Below are positions 1-4,925 of a stretch of DNA of 5,238 nucleotides, one piece after another. The position numbers and the translations under genes were made by a program. The DNA comes from an uncultured Eubacteriales bacterium (GTDB lineage Bacteria; Bacillota; Clostridia; Oscillospirales; Oscillospiraceae). Under the pieces are notes generated by a model, which was not told where the DNA came from, did no database searches, and saw nothing but the letters and a program-made list of their open reading frames with translations. Position 1 is the stretch's first letter. Every line of letters starts with the position of its first letter. The DNA lies in NCBI GenBank assembly GCA_900552475.1, contig USAC01000103.1, positions 1 through 5,238 of the forward strand. Direction: 5' to 3'.

Positions 1-178
1 TTTACCCGCCGTGGGCGGGCAAAACACACTCTGGCCCGACATCAACCGTCGGGTCTGCCGAGGCCAGTTCCTTTGGGTTGAGGCCAGCGCAAAGTGTTTT
101 TGCGACGTACACGCCGCCGCAAAAAACGGATTGGACACTATTCGCGGCGCTGCGGCGCCGCGAACTCTGTGAGATGGT
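1..178. repeat. Structured intergenic repeat, copy A (left edge may be cut by the window)
   Basis: This region aligns in the same orientation with 4926-5060. Three hairpins are visible: cccgcc/ggcggg (5-10/14-19), tttttgcg/cgcaaaaa (97-104/118-125) around a 13-nt loop, and a 10-bp stem ttcgcggcgc/gcgccgcgaa (141-150/155-164) with loop tgcg. The core 87-128 is nearly identical to copy B. Bases 33-86 are an extra module that copy B replaces with four bases (ctac). The element ends at or just inside the stop codon of the flanking FTR-like gene, so it sits at that gene's 3' end and might act as its terminator. No coding capacity is convincing. I do not know the family name; repeat status rests on the two copies seen here. 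Confidence 0.8.
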
Positions 179-379
179 TTATTTTTCTTTGTAGTAAAGG
201 CGGCAGTGGCAGTAGCCCTCGAAATCGGGGTCCGCGATCTGCTCGCGGAACTCCTCGCACATGCACTTGTTTTCCGGTGTGCGCGCCAGACGGCAGGGAC
301 AGTACCCGCCCGTCCGCTTGAGACCCTCGCGGATGAGCGCCACAACCTCCTGATCGTCGTTGAGCCGAACCTTTCCCAT
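179..379 (-). CDS. Small ferredoxin-thioredoxin reductase catalytic-chain-like protein (66 aa)
   Basis: The 66-aa product carries three CxC pairs: CPC at residues 27-29, CMC at 39-41 and CHC at 57-59, in the context GYCPCRL, ENKCMCEEF and GYCHCRLYY. This is the signature of the ferredoxin-thioredoxin reductase catalytic chain, in which four cysteines bind a 4Fe-4S cluster and two form the redox disulfide that reduces a partner protein. The family match is by motif. The partner and the physiological role (probably cytosolic thiol redox transfer from ferredoxin) are inferred. The middle pair is nearer the first pair than in plant FTR (x9 then x15, against x16 then x8), although the overall span is the same. 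The start at 379 is chosen over an upstream ATG at 439 because AAAGGAGG (388-395) lies 8 nt before it. The stop codon touches repeat copy A. No thioredoxin gene or FTR variable chain is nearby. Confidence 0.78.
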   Translation of the reverse strand: MGKVRLNDDQEVVALIREGLKRTGGYCPCRLARTPENKCMCEEFREQIADPDFEGYCHCRLYYKEK

Positions 380-410
380 GGGGTGAACCTCCTTTGTGCT
401 GTATGACCCT

Positions 411-439
411 ATTTTAGCCCGTTTTGGGCGGAAATACAA
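411..439 (-). promoter_or_regulatory. Candidate sigma-A promoter of the FTR-like gene
   Basis: Read on the minus strand, TTGTAT (434-439), a 17-nt spacer and TAAAAT (411-416) precede the ribosome binding site, giving a short leader of about 25 nt. The -10 matches consensus at 5 of 6 positions and the -35 at 3 of 6. It lies in the 84-nt gap after merR, suggesting that the FTR-like gene can be transcribed independently of merR. A small GCCC-GTTTT-GGGC inverted repeat (417-429) occupies the spacer. Confidence 0.5.
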
Positions 440-463
440 AATAAAAAAACAGAGAAGCGGCCG

Positions 464-886
464 TCAGTGCCGGGGGCGGCTCTCCACCGTCCAGTTTCGA
501 GGGTTCGTGTCGTCCGGGGACAGACCGGCGAGAATGGCCTCATAGTGCGCGGCCTTATCCTCCATGTATTTTACGGTGGCCTTGGCCTCCTCTAACCGCC
601 GGTAGGCCTCCTCGCGCTGCTTTAAAATAATCGCGTACCGCGCCCGGAGATTCTCCTCGGATTCCTTCAGCAAGCACAGGCGGCGATACGTCTGAATGTC
701 CTCAATGGACGCGCCGCAGCCCTTCAGGCACTGGATGCCCTGCATCCAGTTGACGGATTCCTCGTCGAACACCCGGCGGTTGCCGCCGTCCCGCGCGCAC
801 GGCAGCAGGCCTTTGCCCGTGTAGAACCGCAGGGTATGCTCCGTGACGCCGAACATCTGCGCCATCTGCTTGATGGTATCATGCAT
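464..886 (-). CDS. MerR-family transcriptional regulator (140 aa)
   Basis: The protein begins with a MerR-type winged helix-turn-helix at about residues 4-70: IKQMAQMFGVTEHTLRFY, then GLLPCARDGGNRRVF (the wing), then a second helical segment ending SIEDIQTY. A charged helix at about 75-118 fits the antiparallel coiled coil through which MerR proteins dimerise. The length matches short MerR regulators that lack a large ligand-binding domain. Cysteines at 30, 53, 57 and 71 could sense electrophiles or thiol stress; C53 lies roughly where AdhR/NmlR-type regulators have their sensing cysteine, but that comparison is from memory and unaligned. GAGGT 7 nt upstream supports the start. The gene diverges from the aldo/keto reductase and SDR pseudogenes, a usual arrangement for MerR regulators and their targets, so its former role was probably to activate them under aldehyde or electrophile stress (inference). 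Confidence 0.88.
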   Translation of the reverse strand: MHDTIKQMAQMFGVTEHTLRFYTGKGLLPCARDGGNRRVFDEESVNWMQGIQCLKGCGASIEDIQTYRRLCLLKESEENLRARYAIILKQREEAYRRLEEAKATVKYMEDKAAHYEAILAGLSPDDTNPRNWTVESRPRH

Positions 887-916
887 AGCCGTACCTCAAT
901 TTTCGCTTGGCTTCGT

Positions 917-948
917 GTTGCTCGAACTTGCTGCAACCATGATAGCAT
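917..948 (+). promoter_or_regulatory. Possible MerR-type operator/promoter for the decayed reductase operon
   Basis: On the plus strand TTGCTC (918-923) and TAGCAT (943-948) are separated by 19 nt, the overlong spacer characteristic of MerR-activated promoters. An inverted repeat GTTGC-N11-GCAAC (917-921/933-937) sits in and beside the spacer. The region overlaps the -10 of the divergent merR promoter, which would allow one binding site to serve both directions. Both hexamers are weak, so this is a candidate only. Confidence 0.35.
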
Positions 949-967
949 AGCGGCCGCGCGTATGCAA
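939..967 (-). promoter_or_regulatory. Candidate sigma-A promoter of merR
   Basis: Read on the minus strand, TTGCAT (962-967), a 17-nt spacer and TATCAT (939-944) lie about 50 nt upstream of the merR start. The -10 matches 5 of 6 consensus positions. It overlaps the possible divergent MerR-type promoter, consistent with autoregulation. Confidence 0.5.
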
Positions 968-988
968 ATACAAGTTTGGAGGACGGAT

Positions 989-1274
989 ATGGAATATTTG
1001 ACTTTGAATAATGGAGTTCAGATGCCGCTTGTCGGCTTCGGCACGTTTATGCTGGGCGGAGAGAACTGCAGAAATGCAGCTGCGGCGGCGATTCAAAGCG
1101 GTTACCGCATGGTTGAAGAAGCCTACGGCAACGAAAAAGACATCGACGAAAGAATTGAAAAGAACGGCATTGACCGATGCGGAGATGGCGCAGCTCTCCG
1201 CGCTGGGCAAAAACGAGCCGCTCATCGGGAAAACGGAAACACCGGAATTGGTGGAGTTTTCGCTGACGTGGTAA
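989..1274 (+). pseudogene. Aldo/keto reductase remnant with a large internal deletion and frameshift
   Basis: The first 61 codons from ATG 989 give a typical aldo/keto reductase start: MEYLTLNNGVQMPLVGFGTF, then SGYRMVEEAYGNEKDI. At about 1168-1172 the reading frame changes, and the second frame reads LTDAEMAQLSALGKNEPLIG and on to ELVEFSLTW and TAA 1272-1274, which is the C-terminal end of the same family. Intact members are about 270-290 residues of NADPH-dependent TIM barrel; only about 95 remain, so most of the barrel is gone. The usual IDTAxxYG motif is also altered to VEEAYG and appears to lack its catalytic aspartate. A good ribosome binding site (GGAGG 978-982, 6 nt before ATG) survives. 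In frame 2 translation would run on past the junction to 1396 as nonsense. It was probably co-transcribed with the next remnant, 11 nt away, under the divergent MerR regulator. Confidence 0.85.
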
Positions 1275-1285
1275 GGGGCGGCAGA

Positions 1286-1691
1286 ATGAAGAATGTTTTA
1301 TTGCTGGGTGCCACCGGTACGGCAGGGAGTGCTCTTGGAGTTGCTTGCCGACACGGAATGTCACCTAACCTTGTTTGCCCGCTACGCAAAGGATGAGATC
1401 CCCGACGAAATTGACGGTGATGATAACCTTGACAACGAGCCTGCACAGATACCTAACCGCAAGGCGACAGATGTGGTGGAAGCCAGTAGCCTGAACGATA
1501 CCGTCCTCCGTCCTGGCTACCTGAGCGAGGGTGACGAGGATGATGCTGTTCTCACCGTCAAGGGCGAAGCGGCGAAGGGCTATACCACGTCGATTCCGGC
1601 GCTGGTGAAATTTGCGGTGCGGCTGATTCTGGATGACCGGCTTTACAGCCGGAGGAGCGTCAGCATCACGCGCAATGCCGCGAATGGATAA
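1286..1691 (+). pseudogene. NAD(P)-binding SDR-like oxidoreductase remnant with frameshift and internal deletion
   Basis: ATG 1286 begins MKNVLLLGATGTAGSAL, a Rossmann-fold start with the GATGTAG dinucleotide-binding loop. A frameshift between about 1330 and 1345 moves the homologous sequence to another frame, which reads LLADTECHLTLFARYAKD. At about 1395 this jumps directly to EIPDEIDGDDNLDNEP, then RKATDVVEASSLNDTVLRPG and a family-like C-terminus ending at TAA 1689-1691. Proteins of this NAD(P)H-binding, atypical SDR type are about 210-220 residues; roughly 70-80 central residues are missing. In the original frame translation stops at 1396. It follows the aldo/keto reductase remnant by 11 nt, with a purine-rich AAGGGGCGG between them, so the two were an operon. 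The family assignment comes from the motifs and the characteristic VVEAS-LRPGYL order; the former substrate cannot be told. Confidence 0.82.
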
Positions 1692-1699
1692 GTTGTAAA

Positions 1700-1748
1700 G
1701 CAAAAATGATCCCGCTGCGGAACATCTCCGCAGTGGGATCATTTTTGC
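1700..1748. terminator. Strong bidirectional rho-independent terminator
   Basis: A 22-bp stem (1700-1721 with 1727-1748, one G-U pair) closes a 5-nt loop (acatc). A-runs on the left and T-runs on the right make it work in both directions. It lies 8 nt after the SDR pseudogene stop and between convergent units, so it would stop plus-strand read-through into the tRNAs and minus-strand read-through from them. Confidence 0.85.
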
Positions 1749-1768
1749 TCAAAATGTTTTGGAATAGA

Positions 1769-1804
1769 AAAAATCACCGCAGCCTGATCGCTGAGATGAT
1801 TTTT
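1769..1804 (-). terminator. Terminator of the tRNA-Leu unit
   Basis: Read on the minus strand, a hairpin starts at the CCA end of tRNA-Leu(CAG). The outer helix pairs 1797-1804 with 1769-1776, the inner helix pairs cagc/gctg (1781-1783 region with 1790-1793), and an internal loop separates them. The distal arm ends in a T-run (TGATTTTTT). The internal loop makes it weaker than the perfect stem at 1700-1748, which backs it up. Confidence 0.5.
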
Positions 1805-1891
1805 GGTGCGCGAGGCGGGACTTGAACCCGCACGTCCGTAATGGACACTAGAACCTGAATCTAGCGAGTCTGCCAATTCCACCACTCGCGC
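1804..1891 (-). tRNA. tRNA-Leu (anticodon CAG), decodes CUG
   Basis: The minus strand folds as a class II tRNA. The acceptor stem is GCGCGAG/CTCGCGC, with A73 and an encoded CCA (1804-1806). The anticodon stem CTAGA/TCTAG encloses the loop TTCAGGT with anticodon CAG. A long variable arm contains GTCC-ATTAC-GGAC. The T arm is GCGGG-TTCAAGT-CCCGC. The long variable arm and CAG anticodon identify leucine. It is the second tRNA of a two-gene unit, 40 nt after tRNA-Leu(GAG), and a terminator hairpin follows directly. Confidence 0.97.
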
Positions 1892-1915
1892 ATGAAATAT
1901 TCTTCTTAAACAACA

Positions 1916-2040
1916 CTCCAAATTTGGAGGGTGGTGCGAGCGATGGGACTTGAACCCACACGTTCAGTTGAACACAAGCACCTCAAGCTTGCCTGTCTGC
2001 CGATTCCAGCACGCTCGCAAATATACCCTCCAAATTGGAA
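1916..2040. repeat. Inverted repeats bracketing tRNA-Leu(GAG)
   Basis: AATTTGGAGGG (1921-1931) directly abuts the CCA end of the tRNA, and its reverse complement CCCTCCAAATT (2026-2036) lies 7 nt beyond the tRNA 5' end. Pairing can extend to TCC/GGA with one bulged A, giving about 14 bp. The 1916-1929 arm is itself a perfect 14-bp palindrome, CTCCAAATTTGGAG. In the precursor RNA these arms could pair across the tRNA as a processing stem, or the palindrome could fold alone. Confidence 0.7.
1932..2018 (-). tRNA. tRNA-Leu (anticodon GAG), decodes CUU/CUC
   Basis: The minus strand folds as a class II tRNA. The acceptor stem is GCGAGCG/CGCTCGC, with A73 and an encoded CCA (1932-1934). The anticodon stem CAAGC/GCTTG encloses the loop TTGAGGT with anticodon GAG. 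The variable arm contains GTTCA-ACT-GAAC-like pairing. The T arm is GTGGG-TTCAAGT-CCCAT, with one G-U pair. It is promoter-proximal in the two-tRNA unit and lies about 25 nt downstream of the predicted transcription start. Confidence 0.97.
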
Positions 2041-2049
2041 TGCTTGTTT

Positions 2050-2077
2050 ATTATAGCACTTCGGCCGCATTTGTCAA
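2050..2077 (-). promoter_or_regulatory. Consensus sigma-A promoter of the tRNA-Leu pair
   Basis: Read on the minus strand, TTGACA (2072-2077), a 16-nt spacer and TATAAT (2050-2055) match consensus perfectly. They lie 32 nt upstream of the 5' end of tRNA-Leu(GAG), as expected for a highly expressed stable-RNA unit. Confidence 0.92.
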
Positions 2078-2115
2078 GAGCCATTCACAAAAAAATCAGC
2101 AAATTCCGAGAAAAT

Positions 2116-2143
2116 CCCCCGGCGGCTGTAGAGCCGCCGGGGG
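2116..2143 (-). terminator. Terminator of the citrate synthase gene
   Basis: A perfect 12-bp GC-rich stem (2116-2127 with 2132-2143) closes a 4-nt loop, starting 9 nt past the citrate synthase stop. Read on the minus strand it is followed by ATTTTCTC, an imperfect U-tract. It separates citrate synthase from the downstream tRNA promoter. Confidence 0.82.
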
Positions 2144-2152
2144 TGAAGGGGG

Positions 2153-3517
2153 TTATCGGTTTTCCATCGGGACATACGGGCGGCGGCGCTCGATGCACTT
2201 GCAGGCCGGGCGGATGATCTTGCCGCCCTCAGACAACTCCTCCATCCGGTGGGCGCACCAGCCGGGCATACGCGCGATGGCGAACAGCGGCGTGAACAGC
2301 TCCTGCGGCAGGCCGAGCATCTGATACAAAAAGCCGCTGTAGAAGTCGACGTTCGAGGAGGCGGGACGGCCGTTGCGGGCCGTGAGCATCTCGCGCGCGA
2401 CGCGCTCGACGATCAGGCGCAGCTCCATCTCGTCGCTGAGCCCTTTCTCGCGGGAGATGTCGATGGCGAACTTGCGCAGCACCTCGGCGCGCGGGTCGGA
2501 GAGGGAGTAGACCGCGTGGCCGATGCCGTAGATCAGGCCGCTGCCGTCGAAAGCGCGCTTGGCGAGGGTATCCTCGAGATAGCTGCGGATCTGCGCCTCG
2601 CTCGTCCAGTCGCTGACGTGCGCCTTCAGGTCGTCGATCATCTGCACAACCTTGATGTTCGCGCCGCCGTGGCGCGGCCCCTTCAGCGAGCAGAGCGAGG
2701 CCGTGATGGCGGAATAGGTGTCCGTCCCGGACGAGGAGACGACGTGGTTTGTAAAGGTGGAGTTGTTGCTGCCGTGGTCGGCGTGGAGGATGAGCGCCGC
2801 GTCGAGCGCACGGGCCTCCAGCTCGGTATACTGCTTGTCGGCGCGCAGGAGGTACAGGATGTTCTCCGCCATCGACAGCTCCGGATTGGGGACGTGCAGG
2901 TAGAGGTCATGCCCCTGCCGCGCGCGGTAGGCCTGGTAGCTGTAGATGGCCAGCTGCGGCGTGTTCGCAATCAGCTGCAGACACTGGCGCAGGGCGTTCG
3001 GCAGGCTGATGTCATTGGCGGCGTTATCGTAGCAGTAGAGCGTCAGAATGGCGCGGGCGAGCGTGTTCATCATGTCGCCGGTCGGGACCTTCATGATGAC
3101 GTCGCGCACGAAGCTGCCCGGCAGGCCGCAGTAATCGTTCAGCAGACCGCGGAACTCCTCGAGCTGCGCCGCGGTCGGCAGTTCGCCGAAGAGCAGCAGG
3201 TAAATCGTCTCCTCAAAGCCGAAGCGCTTGTCACTGAGCGAGCCATTCACCAGCTCGCGCACGTCGTACCCGCGGTAGTACAGCACGCCCTCACAGGGGA
3301 TGGTGTCGTTGCCGTCAACGGTGTAGCCCTTGACCTCGGAGATGCGAGTCAGGCTCGCCAGCACGCCGCGGCCGTTGGCATCGCGCAGGCCGCGCTTGAC
3401 GTCATATTTCTGATAAAGTGCGCGGTCGATGTGGCAGTTTTTCGACCAGCGCTCCGTCAGATCCTCAATCTGGGGGGTGATGCGGGAATACTCCTCCATA
3501 GAAATGTTCTGGGTCAT
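2153..3517 (-). CDS. gltA: Citrate synthase (454 aa)
   Basis: This enzyme condenses acetyl-CoA and oxaloacetate to citrate in the cytosol, feeding the oxidative arm of the incomplete TCA cycle toward 2-oxoglutarate and glutamate. The catalytic residues are all present: H283 in GPRHGGAN, H334 in GIGHAVY and D391 in NVDFYSG, matching the pig enzyme's H274, H320 and D375. Substrate-binding arginines are in SDPRAE (R343), ARMPGW (R416) and IIRP (R436), and HADHGSNNSTF spans 245-255. The GIGHAVY motif has Ala where many bacterial enzymes have Arg. The N-terminal extension makes it somewhat longer than 370-430-residue bacterial forms. Methylcitrate synthase is a related alternative, but no propionate-pathway genes are nearby. 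The start at 3517 has only AAAGGA 13 nt upstream, so codon 7 (also Met) is possible. The gene appears monocistronic, with its own promoter and terminator. Confidence 0.95.
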   Translation of the reverse strand: MTQNISMEEYSRITPQIEDLTERWSKNCHIDRALYQKYDVKRGLRDANGRGVLASLTRISEVKGYTVDGNDTIPCEGVLYYRGYDVRELVNGSLSDKRFGFEETIYLLLFGELPTAAQLEEFRGLLNDYCGLPGSFVRDVIMKVPTGDMMNTLARAILTLYCYDNAANDISLPNALRQCLQLIANTPQLAIYSYQAYRARQGHDLYLHVPNPELSMAENILYLLRADKQYTELEARALDAALILHADHGSNNSTFTNHVVSSSGTDTYSAITASLCSLKGPRHGGANIKVVQMIDDLKAHVSDWTSEAQIRSYLEDTLAKRAFDGSGLIYGIGHAVYSLSDPRAEVLRKFAIDISREKGLSDEMELRLIVERVAREMLTARNGRPASSNVDFYSGFLYQMLGLPQELFTPLFAIARMPGWCAHRMEELSEGGKIIRPACKCIERRRPYVPMENR

Positions 3518-3558
3518 GGTGAATCACCAATCCTTTCTTGTTTCAATCCTCGTTTGCA

Positions 3559-3587
3559 AGTATAACATGATAAACTTGCATATGCAA
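3559..3587 (-). promoter_or_regulatory. Promoter of citrate synthase overlapping an operator-like palindrome
   Basis: Read on the minus strand, TTGCAT (3582-3587), a 17-nt spacer and TATACT (3559-3564) form a reasonable sigma-A promoter about 42 nt before the start codon. The -35 and spacer edge lie in a perfect 12-bp palindrome, TTGCATATGCAA (3576-3587). A further TGCAAG/CTTGCA inverted repeat (3555-3560/3575-3580) spans the -10 and spacer. Such dyads over the promoter suggest a repressor site; no regulator can be named. Confidence 0.55.
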
Positions 3588-3786
3588 GGGACAATCTCTC
3601 ATGGAACAGGCGATTTTAACGAAAATTCTGAAATCACGAAACTTGCACCATGCAAAACGGGAGTGCCCAAAAGGGGATACACATCCACAGAAACGCGCTG
3701 TATCCGCCGCCCACTTTTGTGCAGAGCAGACAAAGAAACGGACGGTTTTTATCCACTTTGAAAATTTTGTTATCAGTTTGTAATTT
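3588..3786. other. Non-coding spacer between divergent genes
   Basis: The divergent spacer between citrate synthase and the NlpC/P60 gene totals 355 nt (3518-3872). In this middle part I see no convincing gene: the short open frames lack ribosome binding sites and family resemblance. It contains a second TTGCA-CCA-TGCAA dyad (3643-3655), a GGATAC/GTATCC inverted repeat (3675-3680/3700-3705), a near DnaA-box TTATCCACT (3749-3757) and an AT-rich tract running into the downstream promoter. A small RNA cannot be excluded. Confidence 0.5.
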
Positions 3787-3811
3787 TTGTGTAGCTTTTT
3801 TGAAAGAGATG

Positions 3812-3820
3812 TGGTATGAT
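3812..3820 (+). promoter_or_regulatory. Extended -10 promoter of the NlpC/P60 gene
   Basis: TGGTATGAT is a TGn-extended -10 with hexamer TATGAT (3815-3820, 5 of 6). No good -35 occurs at 17 nt, which is typical of extended -10 promoters. It would give a leader of about 45 nt before the ATG at 3873, and it overlaps the farther upstream ATG at 3816, arguing against that start. Confidence 0.5.
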
Positions 3821-3872
3821 GTATCTCGGTTATTCAAACGGCCAAACCAAAAGAATGGCAGGTGTTTTCATT

Positions 3873-4832
3873 ATGAAGAGAAAATTGGCGTGTCTGCTGC
3901 TGATTACGGCGACGCTTGTAACGAATCTTTCCATCGCGTGGGCAGATGAGTCCGCGGGTGCGGCGGCGACGGACAACGCGGCCTATACCGAGGCGCTCGC
4001 GCAGCTCTCGGCCGCGGGGGTCGACAGTGTCAGCACCGCGATCACCGACAACAAGGGCATGAATCTGGCGATTGATCTGGGGCTGCTCGACGGCGAGGAG
4101 AGCATGGATCTGGCTCGCCTTTCGGCGCAGGCCCATGTCGTGCAGACGCAGCAGCTCCGCGAGGCGGAGGAGGCGGCAGCGGCCGCTGAGGCGGCGGAAG
4201 CCGCCCGTGCGAACGTCCTCGCGAGCTACGACGGCGTGATGATCTGCTGCAGCGATACGCTGAACGTCCGCGCCGAGGCGAGCACGGGCTCCGCCATCGT
4301 GCGCACCATCCGCGCCGGCAAGGTCGCGCACCTGCTCGACGCGACGGATAACGGCTGGTATCAGATCTCCTTCGGCAGCTCCACGGGCTATGTCAGCGCC
4401 GACTACTGCGAGCCGGTGCACTACGCCGACTATGAGGGGACGGCCGCGACAAGCACCGTCCGCGAGGAGCTCGTTGAGTTCGCCAAGACCTATCTCGGCA
4501 CGCCCTATGTCTACGGCGGCACGAGCTATTCCGGCATCGACTGCTCCGGCTTTACGATGCGGGTGTTCGGCCACTTCAGCTACTCCCTGTCCCACGCGGC
4601 CTCCGCGCAGTACCGCGCGAGCGTGCGCATCTCGGATTCTGAGCGGCAGGCGGGCGATCTGGTGTTCTTCACCGGGTTCGGCAGCGGCGTCATTGAGCAC
4701 GTCGGCATCTATATCGGCGGCGGCCGGTTCATCCACGCCAGCACCAGCAATGGTGTCATCATCAGCTCCCTCAGCGAGAGCTACTATGCCCGCAACTACC
4801 TCTACGCCAGCCGCCTGCTGGTCAACGACTAA
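3873..4832 (+). CDS. Secreted SH3b-NlpC/P60 peptidoglycan endopeptidase (319 aa)
   Basis: This is a predicted exported cell-wall hydrolase of peptidase family C40, which cuts the gamma-D-Glu-diamino-acid bond in peptide stems. Residues 1-24 form a Sec signal peptide: KRK, then a hydrophobic core LACLLLITATLV, then AWA before the likely cleavage. Residues 25-117 are an uncharacterised linker ending in an Ala/Glu-rich helix (about 85-117). A bacterial SH3 domain follows at about 121-181 (DTLNVRAEASTGSAIV, GWYQI, TGYVSADY), probably for wall binding. The NlpC/P60 domain fills about 195-319, with catalytic C224 in DCSGF, H276 in EHVGIYIG and H288 in FIHAS. The start at 3873 is preferred over ATGs at 3816 and 3855: it has AGGTG 8 nt upstream and puts the signal peptide at the N-terminus. 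The gene stands alone with its own promoter and a terminator just after the stop. Confidence 0.93.
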   Translation: MKRKLACLLLITATLVTNLSIAWADESAGAAATDNAAYTEALAQLSAAGVDSVSTAITDNKGMNLAIDLGLLDGEESMDLARLSAQAHVVQTQQLREAEEAAAAAEAAEAARANVLASYDGVMICCSDTLNVRAEASTGSAIVRTIRAGKVAHLLDATDNGWYQISFGSSTGYVSADYCEPVHYADYEGTAATSTVREELVEFAKTYLGTPYVYGGTSYSGIDCSGFTMRVFGHFSYSLSHAASAQYRASVRISDSERQAGDLVFFTGFGSGVIEHVGIYIGGGRFIHASTSNGVIISSLSESYYARNYLYASRLLVND

Positions 4833-4833
4833 T

Positions 4834-4872
4834 ATATAACAGGGAGCGGCGCTGCCGCTCCCTGTTATATTT
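4834..4872 (+). terminator. Terminator of the NlpC/P60 gene
   Basis: A perfect 17-bp stem (4834-4850 with 4854-4870) with a GCT loop begins one base after the stop codon. The T-tract is short (ATATTTG), but the A/T-rich ends of the stem and its length support termination, possibly in both directions. Confidence 0.82.
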
Positions 4873-4903
4873 GTCAAAAAAGGGCGATGACCTTTTTTGA
4901 CAA
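4871..4903. terminator. Second terminator-like hairpin
   Basis: A perfect 13-bp stem (4871-4883 with 4891-4903) with a 7-nt loop contains A6 on the left and T6 on the right arm. It immediately follows the first terminator, sharing its last T bases. It may act as a backup terminator, although the T-run is inside the stem and not after it. Confidence 0.5.
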
Positions 4904-4925
4904 CAAGATTTCGCTCCGAACCGCG

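Noticed and set aside
94..321. 75-codon plus-strand open frame starting in repeat copy A
   Set aside because: It has Arg/Ser-rich composition, covers the repeat hairpins and lies antisense to the FTR-like gene; no ribosome binding site is seen.
836..988. Upstream extension of the aldo/keto reductase frame to an ATG at 836
   Set aside because: This part overlaps merR in antisense; homology begins at ATG 989, which has GGAGG at the right distance.
1739..1921. Small minus-strand open frame over tRNA-Leu(CAG)
   Set aside because: It reads straight through the tRNA; its apparent peptide is the usual translation of a tRNA gene.
2249..3565. Open frame of 438 codons on the plus strand opposite citrate synthase
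   Set aside because: It is an antisense shadow of a GC-rich gene: low-complexity composition, no family resemblance and no ribosome binding site, while the opposite strand has all citrate synthase catalytic motifs.
3600..3783. Short overlapping open frames in the citrate synthase-NlpC spacer
   Set aside because: They are short, lack ribosome binding sites and resemble no known small protein; the region is better read as regulatory spacer.
3816..3872. Earlier starts (3816, 3855) for the NlpC/P60 gene
   Set aside because: The ATG at 3816 overlaps the -10 promoter, and both would place extra residues before a clear signal peptide; the start at 3873 has AGGTG at 8 nt.
3588..3872. Chromosomal origin suggested by DnaA-box-like words
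   Set aside because: Only one near-match is good, there is no dnaA, dnaN or rnpA/rpmH context, and no cluster of properly spaced boxes is present.
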